From Herbaspirillum sp. GW103 (GTDB lineage Bacteria > Pseudomonadota > Gammaproteobacteria > Burkholderiales > Burkholderiaceae_D): a stretch of 64,000 nucleotides of DNA. A model generated the notes under the pieces. The model made no database searches. It was not told the origin of the DNA and saw nothing but the letters and a program-made list of their open reading frames with translations. The stretch spans positions 62,001 through 126,000 of the forward strand of contig NZ_AJVC01000003.1 of NCBI RefSeq assembly GCF_000261365.1. Reading direction: 5' to 3'. Shown here piece by piece: positions 18,239 to 27,564 of the stretch (the stretch's first letter is position 1; each line of letters opens with the position of its first letter). A program made the translations under genes and the position numbers.

Positions 18239-18616
18239 TCATGCCATCAGGCTGACATGGGCGGCAACGATGCGCCAGCCTTCCTCCATGCGCACCCAGG
18301 TCTGCATCTGGCGACCGATGCGGTCCGATGTATGGTCGGTGAATTCGGTGGAGACCGTAGCATAGTCGCTGCCGAACGTGGTGACAACGGTGCGATGCAG
18401 TTTGCGCGAGGCCGGCACCGGGGTGCAGGTCTTGCGGTACTGGCGGATCGCCTCGCCGCCCAGCAGCACTTCGCCCACGCCGTAGCGCACGGTCTGCGGG
18501 TCATACCAGAACCAGCGGTCCAGCGCCGGGATGTCGTTGATGAGCAGGGCGTATTCGTAATCGGCAAAGGCCTGTTCGACCTCGGCCACGACGTGGGGCA
18601 GGTTCACTTGCATCAT
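18239..18616 (-). CDS. AtzH-like (DUF3225/HpxZ) SnoaL-fold protein
   Basis: A 125-residue cone-shaped (NTF2/SnoaL-like) protein of the AtzH-like family: [20 protein letters not shown], then [20 protein letters not shown], and [19 protein letters not shown]. Relatives occur beside amidases of s-triazine, oxalurate (HpxZ) and allophanate metabolism, and their activity is unproven. The ATG at 18616 (with GGAG upstream) overlaps the preceding hydrolase stop as ATGA, so translation is coupled. The longer frame to 18769 lies inside the upstream gene. The context suggests an accessory role for one of the amide hydrolases. Confidence 0.82.
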   Translation of the reverse strand: MMQVNLPHVVAEVEQAFADYEYALLINDIPALDRWFWYDPQTVRYGVGEVLLGGEAIRQYRKTCTPVPASRKLHRTVVTTFGSDYATVSTEFTDHTSDRIGRQMQTWVRMEEGWRIVAAHVSLMA

Positions 18617-19296
18617 GGATTTTCTCCGGCGTAGGCGGCCACGGCGCCTTGCAGTTGCGCCAGCGGGGCGCGCCAGCCGACGATGCCGCCCTGGGCGGTC
18701 AGCATCTCCAGCGTGGCGCGATGGAATTCGGGGAAATAGCTGGCGCAGGCATCTTCCACCACCAGGCATTCATAGCCGCGGTCATTGGCTTCGCGCATGG
18801 AGGTCTGCACGCAGACTTCGGTGGTCACACCGGCCACCAGCAGATGGGTGATGCCGCGTTCCTGCAACTGCGTGTGCAGGTCGGTGGCGTAGAAGGCGCC
18901 CTTGCCGGGTTTGTCGATGACGATCTCGCCGGCCATGGGGGCCAGCTGCGGCAGGATCTGGTTGCCCGGTTCACCGCGCACCAGGATGCGCCCCATCGGC
19001 CCCACATCACCGATGCCCAGCGTGGGATTGCCGCGCAGGCGCTTGGCGCGCGGACAGTCAGAGAGATCGGGCAGGTGCGATTCACGCGTGTGCACCACCA
19101 GCATCTGCGTCTGGCGCGCCAGCGCCAGCAGCGCGGCCACGGTCGGCACAATGGCGCCCAGCGGTCGTACGTCATTGCCCAGCGCACTGCCGAACCCGCC
19201 TTCTTCCACGAAGTCGCGCTGCATGTCGATGACCACCAGCGCCGTGCTGCGCGGGTGGAACTGATAGGGATAGGGGAAAGCGTCGATACGGATCAT
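18613..19296 (-). CDS. Isochorismatase-fold cysteine hydrolase (amidase-type)
   Basis: A 227-residue protein of the isochorismatase-like hydrolase family. A catalytic Asp24 (VVIDMQRDF), Lys129 (IDKPGKGAF) and Cys162 ([17 protein letters not shown]) triad is visible, so amide or ureide hydrolysis is likely. It is clearly related to, but distinct from, the BiuH-like enzyme four genes up the operon at 20863-21558: the two share the DMQ.DF and RGEPG..I motifs. The substrate is unknown; relatives act on ureidoacrylate, biuret or N-carbamoyl compounds. Its ATG overlaps the ABC ATPase stop (ATGA), and its stop overlaps the AtzH-like gene. Confidence 0.85.
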   Translation of the reverse strand: MIRIDAFPYPYQFHPRSTALVVIDMQRDFVEEGGFGSALGNDVRPLGAIVPTVAALLALARQTQMLVVHTRESHLPDLSDCPRAKRLRGNPTLGIGDVGPMGRILVRGEPGNQILPQLAPMAGEIVIDKPGKGAFYATDLHTQLQERGITHLLVAGVTTEVCVQTSMREANDRGYECLVVEDACASYFPEFHRATLEMLTAQGGIVGWRAPLAQLQGAVAAYAGENP

Positions 19297-20861
19297 GCGG
19301 CCTCGGCGTGAGCAGGTTGTTCGGCCTGGCCCGCCATCGAGCGGCCCAGGGCGGCGCGGTCCGCGCCTTGGATGGCCACGTCCTGTGCCACGTGGACGAT
19401 GCGACCCTCGGTCATCACCAGGATGCGGTCGGACAGTTCCAGCAGTTCATCCAGGTCTTCGCTCACCAGCAGCACCGCTGCGCCGCGTGCGCGGGCCTGC
19501 AGCAATCGCGCGTGGATGTCGGCCACCGAGGCGAAATCCAGCCCGAAGACCGGATTGGCGACGATGAGTACGTTGGCCGCACCGTCCTGGCTTTCCTCGC
19601 CCAGTTCGCGTGCCAGCACGGCGCGCTGGACGTTGCCGCCGGAGAGCGTGCCGATGGGCCGTTCAGGCAGAGGCGGCTTGACGTTGAAGGCGGCGATCAG
19701 CGCTTGCGCCCGACGCTGCATGGCGCTGCGGTCGACCCGCCAGCCGCCGCGTTTGTAGGGAGCCACGTCGAAGTGACGCAGCGCCATGTTCTCGGCCACG
19801 CTCATGCCGGCGATGCAGGCATTGCGCAGCGGTTCTTCCGGCAGCGCGAAGACCCGCAGGCGTCGCATCTGCTCACGGGTGGCGCGGTAGGGCGCACCGT
19901 CCACATGGATCTCGCCCAGCAGGTGAGGCCGCTGGCCCAGCAGGGCTTCCACCAGTTCCTTCTGGCCGTTGCCGGAGATGCCGGCCAGGCCAACAATTTC
20001 CCCACGCTTCACTTGCAGCGACAGCGCCCGCACGGCAGCCACGCCGCGATCGTTGTTGACCGTCAGATTCTTCACATCGAGCCCGACGCCCGCGTCCGCT
20101 GGCACTTTCTCCCGCGCCACCGTAGCCTGCTCGGCGCGGGCATGACCCATCATCCAGTGCGCCAGTGCATCCGGCGTGGTCTGCGCAACCTGGGCGCTGC
20201 CGACCAGGCGGCCCTTGCGCAACACGGTGACGTCGTCGGCATAGGCGCTCACTTCGTGGAACTTGTGGGTAATCATCAGCACCGTCAGTTCCTGCTGGCG
20301 CGTCAGGGCGTGCATGAGTCCCAGCACCTCGTCGGCTTCCTGCGGGGTGAGCACCGAGGTCGGCTCGTCCAGGATCAGGAAGCGGCGGCGCAGATAGAGT
20401 TGCTTCAAGATTTCCAGCTTCTGCTTTTCGCCGGCGGAGAGGCTGCTGACCACCCGTTCCGGGGCCAGCTTGAAGGGCATGCGCGCCATGAATTCTTCCA
20501 GCGCCGCGCGCTCGCTGCCCCAGCGGATGCGCCAGGGCAGGTCGCCGCGCGCCAGCAGCAGGTTCTCGGCCACCGTCAAACTGGGCGCCAGCGTGAAGTG
20601 CTGGTAGACCATGCCAATGCCGAGCTGGTTGGGCACGCGTGCACTGTGGATCTCCACCTCGCGGCGATCGGCCACGATGCTGCCCTGGTCCAGCGGGCTA
20701 TAGCCGACCAGTCCCTTGACCAGCGTGCTCTTGCCCGCACCGTTCTCGCCCAGCAGCGCATGGATGGTGCCGGCGCGGATCTTCAGCGATACCTCGTCGA
20801 GCGCGCGAAAGCTGCCGAAGGATTTGCCCGCATTGATGATCTCCAGCTCCAGGGCGTGCAT
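19293..20861 (-). CDS. BMP-type ABC transporter, dual ATP-binding protein (YufO-like)
   Basis: A 522-residue tandem ATPase energising the permeases at 21583 and 22496. Domain 1 (1-245) has Walker A GENGAGKS, signature LSAGEKQ and Walker B LILDEPT. Domain 2 (260-510) has the usual degenerate Walker A (GISGNGQKE), signature LSGGNVQ and a Walker B-like segment VANPVFGLD without the catalytic Glu. This asymmetry is normal in the sugar/nucleoside (RbsA/YufO) class. It starts one base after the stop of the BiuH-like gene. Confidence 0.93.
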   Translation of the reverse strand: MHALELEIINAGKSFGSFRALDEVSLKIRAGTIHALLGENGAGKSTLVKGLVGYSPLDQGSIVADRREVEIHSARVPNQLGIGMVYQHFTLAPSLTVAENLLLARGDLPWRIRWGSERAALEEFMARMPFKLAPERVVSSLSAGEKQKLEILKQLYLRRRFLILDEPTSVLTPQEADEVLGLMHALTRQQELTVLMITHKFHEVSAYADDVTVLRKGRLVGSAQVAQTTPDALAHWMMGHARAEQATVAREKVPADAGVGLDVKNLTVNNDRGVAAVRALSLQVKRGEIVGLAGISGNGQKELVEALLGQRPHLLGEIHVDGAPYRATREQMRRLRVFALPEEPLRNACIAGMSVAENMALRHFDVAPYKRGGWRVDRSAMQRRAQALIAAFNVKPPLPERPIGTLSGGNVQRAVLARELGEESQDGAANVLIVANPVFGLDFASVADIHARLLQARARGAAVLLVSEDLDELLELSDRILVMTEGRIVHVAQDVAIQGADRAALGRSMAGQAEQPAHAEAA

Positions 20862-20862
20862 G

Positions 20863-21558
20863 TCAGGCCCCGATCACATCGATCAGTGCGGACGAATCGG
20901 AGACCGCGCCGAACACGCCACCCTGCATCTTGATCATGGACAGCGCCGCCAGATGGTTGTTGTAGTCGGTCGCGCCGCAGCAGTCCGCCAGCATCACGCA
21001 CTCGAAGCCACGGTCATTGGCCTCGCGCATGGTGGTGTGGACACAGACATCGGTGGTGATGCCGGTCAGCACGATGTTGCGGATGCCGCGCGTGTGCAAA
21101 ATCATCTCCAGGTCGGTCGCGCAGAAGGAACCCTTGCCGGGTTTGTCGATGATGATCTCGCCCTCGAAGGGCGCCAGTTCCGCAATGATTTCCCAGCCCG
21201 GTTCGCCGCGCACCAGGATGCGGCCACACGGACCGGCGTCACCGATGCCCACGCCATTGGTGCCGATCTGGCGCGAGCGCCAGCGCTTGTTGGCGGGCAG
21301 GTCGGAGAGGTCGGGCCGATGGCCTTCGCGGGTGTGGATGATGGTGTAGCCCCCGGCGCGCATGGCAGTCAGCACTTTCTTGATGGGTTCGATGGGGGCG
21401 CGCGTGAGCGAGAGGTCGTAGCCCATCTTGTCCACGTAACCGCCGATGCCGCAGAAGTCGGTCTGCATGTCGATGACGATGAGCGCGGTATTGGCCGGGC
21501 TCAGGGCGCCGTCGTAGGGCCAGGGATAGGGTTCGGCCTGGATGTAGCGTTCGGACAT
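20863..21558 (-). CDS. biuH: Biuret amidohydrolase-like cysteine hydrolase
   Basis: A 231-residue isochorismatase-fold enzyme closely matching my memory of Rhizobium leguminosarum biuret hydrolase: YPWPYDGALSPANTALI, IDMQTDFCGIGGYVDKMGYD, HTREGHRPDLSDLPANKRW and DKPGKGSFCATDLE. The catalytic Asp30, Lys139 and Cys172 (ITTDVCVHTTMREAN) align with the triad described for BiuH (Asp36, Lys142, Cys175). The proposed reaction is biuret to allophanate plus ammonia, feeding the allophanate hydrolase at 27565. A three-residue insertion near 100-103 (IGTNGVGIGD) differs from the rhizobial protein. The specificity call rests on similarity plus context. Confidence 0.85.
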   Translation of the reverse strand: MSERYIQAEPYPWPYDGALSPANTALIVIDMQTDFCGIGGYVDKMGYDLSLTRAPIEPIKKVLTAMRAGGYTIIHTREGHRPDLSDLPANKRWRSRQIGTNGVGIGDAGPCGRILVRGEPGWEIIAELAPFEGEIIIDKPGKGSFCATDLEMILHTRGIRNIVLTGITTDVCVHTTMREANDRGFECVMLADCCGATDYNNHLAALSMIKMQGGVFGAVSDSSALIDVIGA

Positions 21559-21582
21559 GGTTTCTCCTTGGGGATCGTGGAT

Positions 21583-22503
21583 TTATCGGGTCAGGCTCAA
21601 CTCGCCCGGCGCGCTCGACAGCGTGCGGTCGGGACGGCAGGTGATGATCATGATCAAGAGCGTGAGCGCATAGGGGGCCGCGTTGAAGAGGTAATAGCCG
21701 GAGGTCACGCCCACCGCCTGCAAGGCCGGTCCCAGTGCACCGGCGGCGCCGAACAGCAGTGCGGCCAGCAGGCAGCGCCACGGTTGCCAGCGCGCGAAGA
21801 TCACCAGGGCCACGGCCATCAAGCCCTGGCCGCTGGAGAGTCCCTCGTTCCAGCTGCCGGGGTAGTAGAGCGACAGGTAGGCGCCGCCGACGGCGGCCAG
21901 GAAGCCGCCTGCTGCGGTCGCGGCAATGCGCGTAGCGGTGAGCCGGTAACCGAGGGCGCGGGCGGTCTCGGCATGATCGCCCACCAGCCGCAAGGCCAGT
22001 CCCCAGCGCGTGGCCGACAGGCCCCATTGCAGCACCAGGGCCAGGAGCACGCCGACGAAGAACAGCGCATTGATTTGCAAGGCGTGATGCAGGCGCGCAT
22101 TGCTGCTCCAGGCACCGAGATCGATGGCCGGCAGCATCGGCGCCTGCGGCTGGATGAAGGGCTTGCCGAGGAAGAAGGCCAGGCCGGTACCCAGCAGCAT
22201 CAGCGCGATGCCGAAGGCGATGTCGTTGACGCGCGGCAGCGAACATACCACGCCATGCAGCATGCCCAGCAACAGCCCCGCGCAGCCGGCCGCCAGCACG
22301 CCCAGCCAGGCCGAGCCGCTGTAGAAGGAGGCGGCGTAACCGGTCATGGCGCCGCAGACCAGGATGCCTTCCAGCCCCAGGTTCACGCGCCCGCCTTTTT
22401 CGGTCAGGCACTCGCCCAGGCTGACGAAGAGAAAGGGCGTACCGACCCGGATCGCACCGGCGAACAGCGCCAGCAGCAGGGTGGTGAGATCGATGTCATA
22501 CAT
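21583..22503 (-). CDS. BMP-type ABC transporter permease 2
   Basis: A 306-residue inner-membrane permease (YufQ/BPD_transp_2 type) with eight or more hydrophobic segments. It contains KGGRVNLGLEGILVCGAM, a hallmark of nucleoside-type permeases. The ATG at 22503 (MYDIDLTTLLLALFAG) overlaps the end of the partner permease by eight bases. The longer frame to 22857 lies inside the partner and is a shadow. It works with the permease at 22496, the ATPase at 19293 and the binding protein at 23666. Confidence 0.93.
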   Translation of the reverse strand: MYDIDLTTLLLALFAGAIRVGTPFLFVSLGECLTEKGGRVNLGLEGILVCGAMTGYAASFYSGSAWLGVLAAGCAGLLLGMLHGVVCSLPRVNDIAFGIALMLLGTGLAFFLGKPFIQPQAPMLPAIDLGAWSSNARLHHALQINALFFVGVLLALVLQWGLSATRWGLALRLVGDHAETARALGYRLTATRIAATAAGGFLAAVGGAYLSLYYPGSWNEGLSSGQGLMAVALVIFARWQPWRCLLAALLFGAAGALGPALQAVGVTSGYYLFNAAPYALTLLIMIITCRPDRTLSSAPGELSLTR

Positions 22504-23644
22504 GGCCGGCCTCCGTGGCGGGAATGGCGTGCGCCTGTTGCTGCCAGCGCAGCTTGAGCGCCGACAGACGCCCGGTGATGGCTTCCCAGGCCAGCAGGTT
22601 GGAGAACAGCAGGCCCTGCAGCACCAGAGTGGTGGCGTCGGGCAGGTCCAGGCGCCGTTGCAGCAGGCTGCCGCTGGCCTCCACGCCGCCGATGACGATG
22701 GCGCAGACGATGATGGCCAGCGGATTCTGGCGCGCCGCAAAGGCCACCAGGATGCCCGAGAACCCGTAACCGGCCAGCAGCGCACTGGTGGCGCTGCCCT
22801 GCACGGCGCTGACTTCGAACATGCCCGCCAGTCCCGCCGCTGCGCCCCCCAGGGCACACGCGGTGAGTATGAGCCGATTGACCGGCAGGCCGACCAGCCG
22901 CGCGGTGCGGATATTGCCGCCGACCACTCCCATGGCGAAGCCGGCCACGCTGTGGCGCAGGAAAATCCACGCCGCCAGACAGGCCAGTGCGCCCCAGGCC
23001 AGGCCCCAGTGCACGTCCAGTCCGGGCAGGGAGCCTACCAGATAAGCGTCCGGCAGGGGCAGGGTCGAGGGTTTGTTGAGACTGGCCGGGTCGCGCAGCG
23101 GGCCTTCCACCAGATGCTTGAAGATCGCCACGGCGAGATAGGAGAGCAGCAGGCTGGAGATGGTCTCGTTGACCCCGCGCCACTGGCGCAGCCCGCCGCA
23201 CAGTGCGATCCACAGCCCACCGGCCAGCATCGCGGCCAGCGCCATGGCCACCAGCATCACCAGCGAAGGCAGGACCGGCAGCCACTGCGGCATCACCGCC
23301 GCTGCCAGCCCGCCCAGCGCCAGCGCGCCTTCCCCGCCGATGACGATGAGCCCGACGCGCGCCGGCAAGGCCACGCAGAGCGCCGTCAACAGCAGCGGGG
23401 CGGCGCGCTGCAAGGTGTTCTGCCAGGCGAACATCGTGCCGAATGCACCCTGGAAGATCAGCAGGCAGGCCTCGCCCGCCGGCTTGCCCTGCACCAGCAG
23501 GAACAGCACGAACAAGAGCAGCGTACCGGCCAGTGCGCACAGTGTGGGCAAGGCCGGTGCGGCACCATTGAGCAGGGCCGAACGCAGGCGCAGCAAGGGC
23601 GGGCTGGCGGCAGCGGCCACGCCGGGAGCGGGGAGGGAAGTCAT
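22496..23644 (-). CDS. BMP-type ABC transporter permease 1
   Basis: A 382-residue inner-membrane permease (YufP type). It has an N-terminal Ala/Pro-rich cytoplasmic segment, then about ten hydrophobic segments. The family motifs GLIVIGGEGALALGGLAAAV and RGVNETISSLLLSYLAVAI are visible, plus GYGFSGILVAFAARQNP near the C-terminus. The start is 21 bases after the stop of the binding-protein gene. Confidence 0.93.
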   Translation of the reverse strand: MTSLPAPGVAAAASPPLLRLRSALLNGAAPALPTLCALAGTLLLFVLFLLVQGKPAGEACLLIFQGAFGTMFAWQNTLQRAAPLLLTALCVALPARVGLIVIGGEGALALGGLAAAVMPQWLPVLPSLVMLVAMALAAMLAGGLWIALCGGLRQWRGVNETISSLLLSYLAVAIFKHLVEGPLRDPASLNKPSTLPLPDAYLVGSLPGLDVHWGLAWGALACLAAWIFLRHSVAGFAMGVVGGNIRTARLVGLPVNRLILTACALGGAAAGLAGMFEVSAVQGSATSALLAGYGFSGILVAFAARQNPLAIIVCAIVIGGVEASGSLLQRRLDLPDATTLVLQGLLFSNLLAWEAITGRLSALKLRWQQQAHAIPATEAGHV

Positions 23645-23665
23645 GAGGCCATCCTGCAGCTTGGA

Positions 23666-24763
23666 TCAGACCTGGCCGACCACACCGGCCACCAGGTAAT
23701 TCATCTTCTCCAGCACGACGTCGGTCTGGACTTGCGTGGTGCCGGCCGGGATCACGGTATTGCCCTTGTTGTCCTTGATCGGGCCCTTGAAGATCTGGAA
23801 CTTGCCGGCCAGCATCTGCGCCTTGATTTCGTCGGCCTTCTTCTTCGCTGCTGCGCTCACGGCAGCACCGTAGGGCGACATCCTGACGAAGTTGTCCTTC
23901 AGGCCGCCGCGCAGGAAGTTGATCATCGGCTTGCCTTCCAGCGTGGCCTTGACGATCTCGGTATAGGGCGTGGCCCAGTTCCACTCGGCGCCGGTCAGGT
24001 AGCCCTTGGGGGCCAGCGCAGCCTGGCTGGCGTGATAGCCGGTGGTCATGACGCCGCGCTTTTCTGCGGTCTCCACGATCACCTTGGGGCCATCGACGTG
24101 GCAGGTGATGACATCGCAACCCTGGTCGATGAGGCTGTTGGCGGCCTCGGCTTCCTTGACCGGCAGCGACCAGTCACCGGTGAAGATGACGTGGCAGGTA
24201 ATGGACGGGTCGACCGACTGCGCCCCCAGAGTAAAGGCATTGATGTTGCGCAGCACCTGCGGAATCGGCTTGGCGGCGATGAAGGCCAGCTTCTTGCTCT
24301 TGCTCATGTGGCCGGCCACCACGCCCGAGAGGTATTCGCACTCTTCGATGTAGCCGAAGAAGCTGCCCACGTTCATGGGGTGCTTGCCGGCGGTCCACAG
24401 GCCGCCACAGTGGGCGATGCGCACCTTGGGATATTTCTCGGCGATCTTGAGCACGTGCGGATCGAAGTAGCCGAAGGAGGTGGCGAAGAGCAGGGTGGCG
24501 CCATCCTGCTGGATCATGGCTTCCATGGTCTTTTGCACGGCCACGGTCTCGGGCACTTTTTCTTCCTCGACCACCTTGATGCCGGGCATTTTCTTGATGA
24601 TGGCCGCGGCCTGCGCATGCGACTGGTTGTAGCCGAAGTCATCGCGCGCGCCGACATAGATGAAGCCCACGGTCAAGGGACTGGCAGCCATCAGCTCCAG
24701 CGGGAAGGCAGCGCCCAGGGCGGCGGCTCCGGACAGTTTCAGAAAATCGCGGCGGTTTTTCAT
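23666..24763 (-). CDS. BMP-family substrate-binding lipoprotein-like periplasmic protein, Tat-exported
   Basis: A 365-residue binding protein of the BMP/Med family. The N-terminus NRRDFLKLSGAAALGAAFPL is a twin-arginine (Tat) signal. The body shows GFIYVGARDDFGYNQSHAQA, then FATSFGYFDPHVLKIAEKYP and AGHMSKSKKLAFIAAKP, as in purine/nucleoside-type binding proteins. No lipobox Cys is seen. I chose the ATG at 24763 (GGAG nine bases upstream) rather than the TTG at 24778. It presumably captures the imported urea-amide or ureide; the ligand is not identifiable from sequence. Confidence 0.92.
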   Translation of the reverse strand: MKNRRDFLKLSGAAALGAAFPLELMAASPLTVGFIYVGARDDFGYNQSHAQAAAIIKKMPGIKVVEEEKVPETVAVQKTMEAMIQQDGATLLFATSFGYFDPHVLKIAEKYPKVRIAHCGGLWTAGKHPMNVGSFFGYIEECEYLSGVVAGHMSKSKKLAFIAAKPIPQVLRNINAFTLGAQSVDPSITCHVIFTGDWSLPVKEAEAANSLIDQGCDVITCHVDGPKVIVETAEKRGVMTTGYHASQAALAPKGYLTGAEWNWATPYTEIVKATLEGKPMINFLRGGLKDNFVRMSPYGAAVSAAAKKKADEIKAQMLAGKFQIFKGPIKDNKGNTVIPAGTTQVQTDVVLEKMNYLVAGVVGQV

Positions 24764-24821
24764 GTTGTTGCGCTCCAATGAGAACGTGGATGGTGGGGGT
24801 GGATCACTGATTCGGTACGAC

Positions 24822-25679
24822 TCAGGACAGCGCCAGCGAACCCGGTGCCTGCATGCGCGCCGGCTTGCGCACTTCGCGCTGGAAGATTTCCATGGACAGC
24901 TTCTTGGCGGCGATGAAGCCCGGCTGCGACAGCGTTTCCACCGTGCGCGGCCGTGGGTCCTGGTAATGCAGAATGTCTGCCACTGCCGTGGGACGCTTGG
25001 TCAACAGCAGGATCTGGTCGGCCAGATAGACCGCTTCCTCCAGGTCGTGCGATACCAGCACCATGGTGGTGCCGGTCTGCAGGAACACCTGTTGCAGCTT
25101 TTCACGGATGAAGAGGGTCATCTCGAAGTCCAGCGCCGAGAAGGGTTCATCCAGGAACAGCACCTCCGGCCCCGGCGCCAGGGCGCGCATGATGGAAGCG
25201 GTCTGCTGCTGGCCACCCGAGAGTTCGTAGGGATAGCGCATCAGGTCGAACTTCACGTCGAAGGACGCCACCAGTTCATCGACCCGATGCCTGATCTCGG
25301 CCTTGGACTTGCCTTCCAGCTTCAAGGGATAGGCGATGTTGTCGATGGTGCGCAGCCACGGGAACATGGCATCGCGGTAGTTCTGGAACACGTAGCCGAT
25401 CTTGGTCTGCGCCAGCGATTTGCCGTCAAACAGAATCTGTCCGGCGTCAATCGGAATCAGGCCGGCGATCATGTTGATGAGCGTGGACTTGCCGCAGCCA
25501 TTGGGGCCGAAGATGGAAACGATCTGGTGCTTGGGGATATCCAGGTCGAAGTTTTCATACAGCGGCCAGCCGGCGAAATGCTTGGTCAGGCCGCGAATGG
25601 TGATGTGGGTGCCTGGCGGCCCGGGAACGAAGGGCGTTTCCGGGGGCAGGTCGATTTTGGGGCTGATCACGACACTCAT
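24822..25679 (-). CDS. Nitrate/sulfonate/taurine-type ABC transporter ATP-binding protein
   Basis: A 285-residue single ATPase (SsuB/NrtD/TauB type): Walker A FGPNGCGKST, Q-loop VFQNYRDAMFPW, signature LSGGQQQ, Walker B LFLDEPFSALD and switch His in LVSHDLEEAVYLAD. An N-terminal Pro-rich extension of about 25 residues precedes the domain. The start overlaps the permease stop (ATGA). It is part of the second importer in the locus. Confidence 0.94.
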   Translation of the reverse strand: MSVVISPKIDLPPETPFVPGPPGTHITIRGLTKHFAGWPLYENFDLDIPKHQIVSIFGPNGCGKSTLINMIAGLIPIDAGQILFDGKSLAQTKIGYVFQNYRDAMFPWLRTIDNIAYPLKLEGKSKAEIRHRVDELVASFDVKFDLMRYPYELSGGQQQTASIMRALAPGPEVLFLDEPFSALDFEMTLFIREKLQQVFLQTGTTMVLVSHDLEEAVYLADQILLLTKRPTAVADILHYQDPRPRTVETLSQPGFIAAKKLSMEIFQREVRKPARMQAPGSLALS

Positions 25680-26521
25680 CTTCCGCTCCAGTGCACGATG
25701 CGTTTTTCAATGACGATGAAGACCACGTTCAGGGCATAGCCCAGCGCGCCCGCCGACAGGATGGCGGCGTACATCTCGCGTACGTTCAATACCTGCTGGG
25801 TATCGATGATGCGATGGCCCAGACCGTTCTCGGAACCGATGAACATCTCCGCCACGATCACGATCACCAGCGCCATCGAGACCGCGCTGCGCAGCCCCAC
25901 GAAGCTGGCCTGCAGACTTTCCCAGATCAGCACGTCGCAAAAGATGCGCCAGCGCGAGGCCCCCATCACCTTGGCCGCCATCACCCGCTGCTTGCGCGCA
26001 TTGAGCACGCCATAGGCACTGTTGAAGAGCACGATCAGGAAGGCGCCGAAGGCGGCGATGGCGACCTTGTTGATGTCGGACACCCCGAAGATCAGCAGGA
26101 ACAGCGGGATCAGCGCGGAGGAGGGCGTGGAACGGAAGAAGTCGATCAGGAATTCCACGCTGCGATAGGCGCGCTCGTTGCTGCCCAGCAGGACGCCCAT
26201 GGGCAGGCCCAGCACGGCGGCAATGGCAAAGGCTTCCAGCGTGCGGATCACGGTCACGCTGAAATCCAGCAGCAGCGGTCCCCCGGCCAGGCCCTTGAAC
26301 ATGGCCATGAGAGTGGCTTCCGGCGGCGGCAGCAGGATGGCCTTGATCCAGCCGGCCCGCACCACCAGGTCCCACACCACGAACAAGGCTACGGGACCGA
26401 CCAGGGGCAGCAGACGGCCCAGCGCCGCGCGCTTGCGCGGCCGGGTCGCCGGCGGCGCCGTGGTCGAGGTAGCGGAAGGCTTGGGCGCCACGGTCACGGC
26501 AGGAGCGATGGTCTCGTTCAT
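25676..26521 (-). CDS. Nitrate/sulfonate/taurine-type ABC transporter permease
   Basis: A 281-residue MetI-like permease with six predicted membrane segments. An N-terminal Ala/Thr/Pro-rich cytoplasmic tail (1-35) precedes LLPLVGPVALFVVWDLVVRAG. The EAA-loop region reads AKVMGASRWRIFCDVLIWESLQASF. The start is eight bases after the binding-protein stop, so it is co-transcribed. Confidence 0.94.
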   Translation of the reverse strand: MNETIAPAVTVAPKPSATSTTAPPATRPRKRAALGRLLPLVGPVALFVVWDLVVRAGWIKAILLPPPEATLMAMFKGLAGGPLLLDFSVTVIRTLEAFAIAAVLGLPMGVLLGSNERAYRSVEFLIDFFRSTPSSALIPLFLLIFGVSDINKVAIAAFGAFLIVLFNSAYGVLNARKQRVMAAKVMGASRWRIFCDVLIWESLQASFVGLRSAVSMALVIVIVAEMFIGSENGLGHRIIDTQQVLNVREMYAAILSAGALGYALNVVFIVIEKRIVHWSGR

Positions 26522-26528
26522 GATGCGC

Positions 26529-27542
26529 TCAACCCTTGTAGATCAGGTTGTCGACCACGATGCGTTGGGAGAACACGCCCTTCTCGACAAACAGGTCGTA
26601 GAACTTCTGGAAGTAGGCGATATCGCTGGGCTTGAATTCGTTGTAGAGCATGTAGGCCGCCAGCGGGACTTCATTGGTCAGCGAACCCTCGATGGCGGTA
26701 TAGCCCTTCAGGTAGGCGCGCGCCTGATCCGGTTGCTTGCGCACCAGCTCGATGCCGCGGGCATAGGCGGCGATGTACTTGCGCGTGAGTTCCGGATTCT
26801 TCTTGATGAATTCGGTGGTCAGTGCGGCGGCGCCACCATGCCAGGGCGCCATCGGATCACCGAGGATGTACTTTGCGATGACCCCTGCCTCCAGCACGCG
26901 GGTGCTGTTGTTCATGCGGCCTACGGTGCCCGTCGGTTCCAGCGTGTAGGCGGCATCGACCTGGCCGGCCGCCAGCGAGGCCACGTGCTGGCCGATGGGC
27001 AATTCCACTACCGTGGCACCGGTGGCGCCGGCGCGTTCCAGCACGGTCTTGGCCAGCGTAACGTTCTGGATCCCGGGACCGGAGGCGACCTTCTTGCCCT
27101 TGAGTTCGGCGATCGATTTGACGGTGCTGTCCTTGGGCACCAGGAATTCATCGAGCACGTACTTGGCGTTGCTGGGATTGGTGGCGAAGATCTTGAACAG
27201 ACCCGGCTGCGCGATCTCGCCGATGGCCAGGTTGCCGGCACCGGTACCATTGGCCGAGCCATCGGCGCGGCCGGCCAGCATGGCTTCCATCACTTGCTGG
27301 GCGCCGGCGAACTTGATCGCTTGCACTTCCAGCCCGGCCTGCTTGAAGTAACCTGCTTCCACTGCGGCATAGAAGGGCAGGCCGGCGGCCACCGGCCAGT
27401 AGCCGATGCGGATGGGGACGGTCTGCGCCCGCAGGATGGCCGGGGCGCCCGCGATGGCGGCGGTGGCGGCGACGGCACCGGCTTTGGCGATGAAGTCGCG
27501 GCGGGTGGTATCGTGGATTGCGGCGGGGGACTTCTTTTTCAT
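26529..27542 (-). CDS. NrtA/SsuA/TauA-type substrate-binding protein, Tat-exported
   Basis: A 337-residue periplasmic binding protein. The N-terminus carries a twin-arginine signal (TTRRDFIAKAGAVAATAAIAG) with likely cleavage after ILRA. The NMT1/SsuA-like body has IRIGYWPVAAGLPFYAAVEAGYF split across residues 42-66, and later GADGSANGTGAGN-like substrate loops. Similar proteins bind nitrate, sulfonates, pyrimidine precursors or urea-like compounds, so specificity is unknown. Together with the BMP importer it gives the locus two separate uptake routes. Confidence 0.92.
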   Translation of the reverse strand: MKKKSPAAIHDTTRRDFIAKAGAVAATAAIAGAPAILRAQTVPIRIGYWPVAAGLPFYAAVEAGYFKQAGLEVQAIKFAGAQQVMEAMLAGRADGSANGTGAGNLAIGEIAQPGLFKIFATNPSNAKYVLDEFLVPKDSTVKSIAELKGKKVASGPGIQNVTLAKTVLERAGATGATVVELPIGQHVASLAAGQVDAAYTLEPTGTVGRMNNSTRVLEAGVIAKYILGDPMAPWHGGAAALTTEFIKKNPELTRKYIAAYARGIELVRKQPDQARAYLKGYTAIEGSLTNEVPLAAYMLYNEFKPSDIAYFQKFYDLFVEKGVFSQRIVVDNLIYKG

Positions 27543-27564
27543 GAGCAGCTCCGTGGTGAGGGTG

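Noticed and set aside
19308-20933. A 541-residue plus-strand frame over the ABC ATPase
   Set aside because: Shadow of the dual ATPase gene; no domain signatures.
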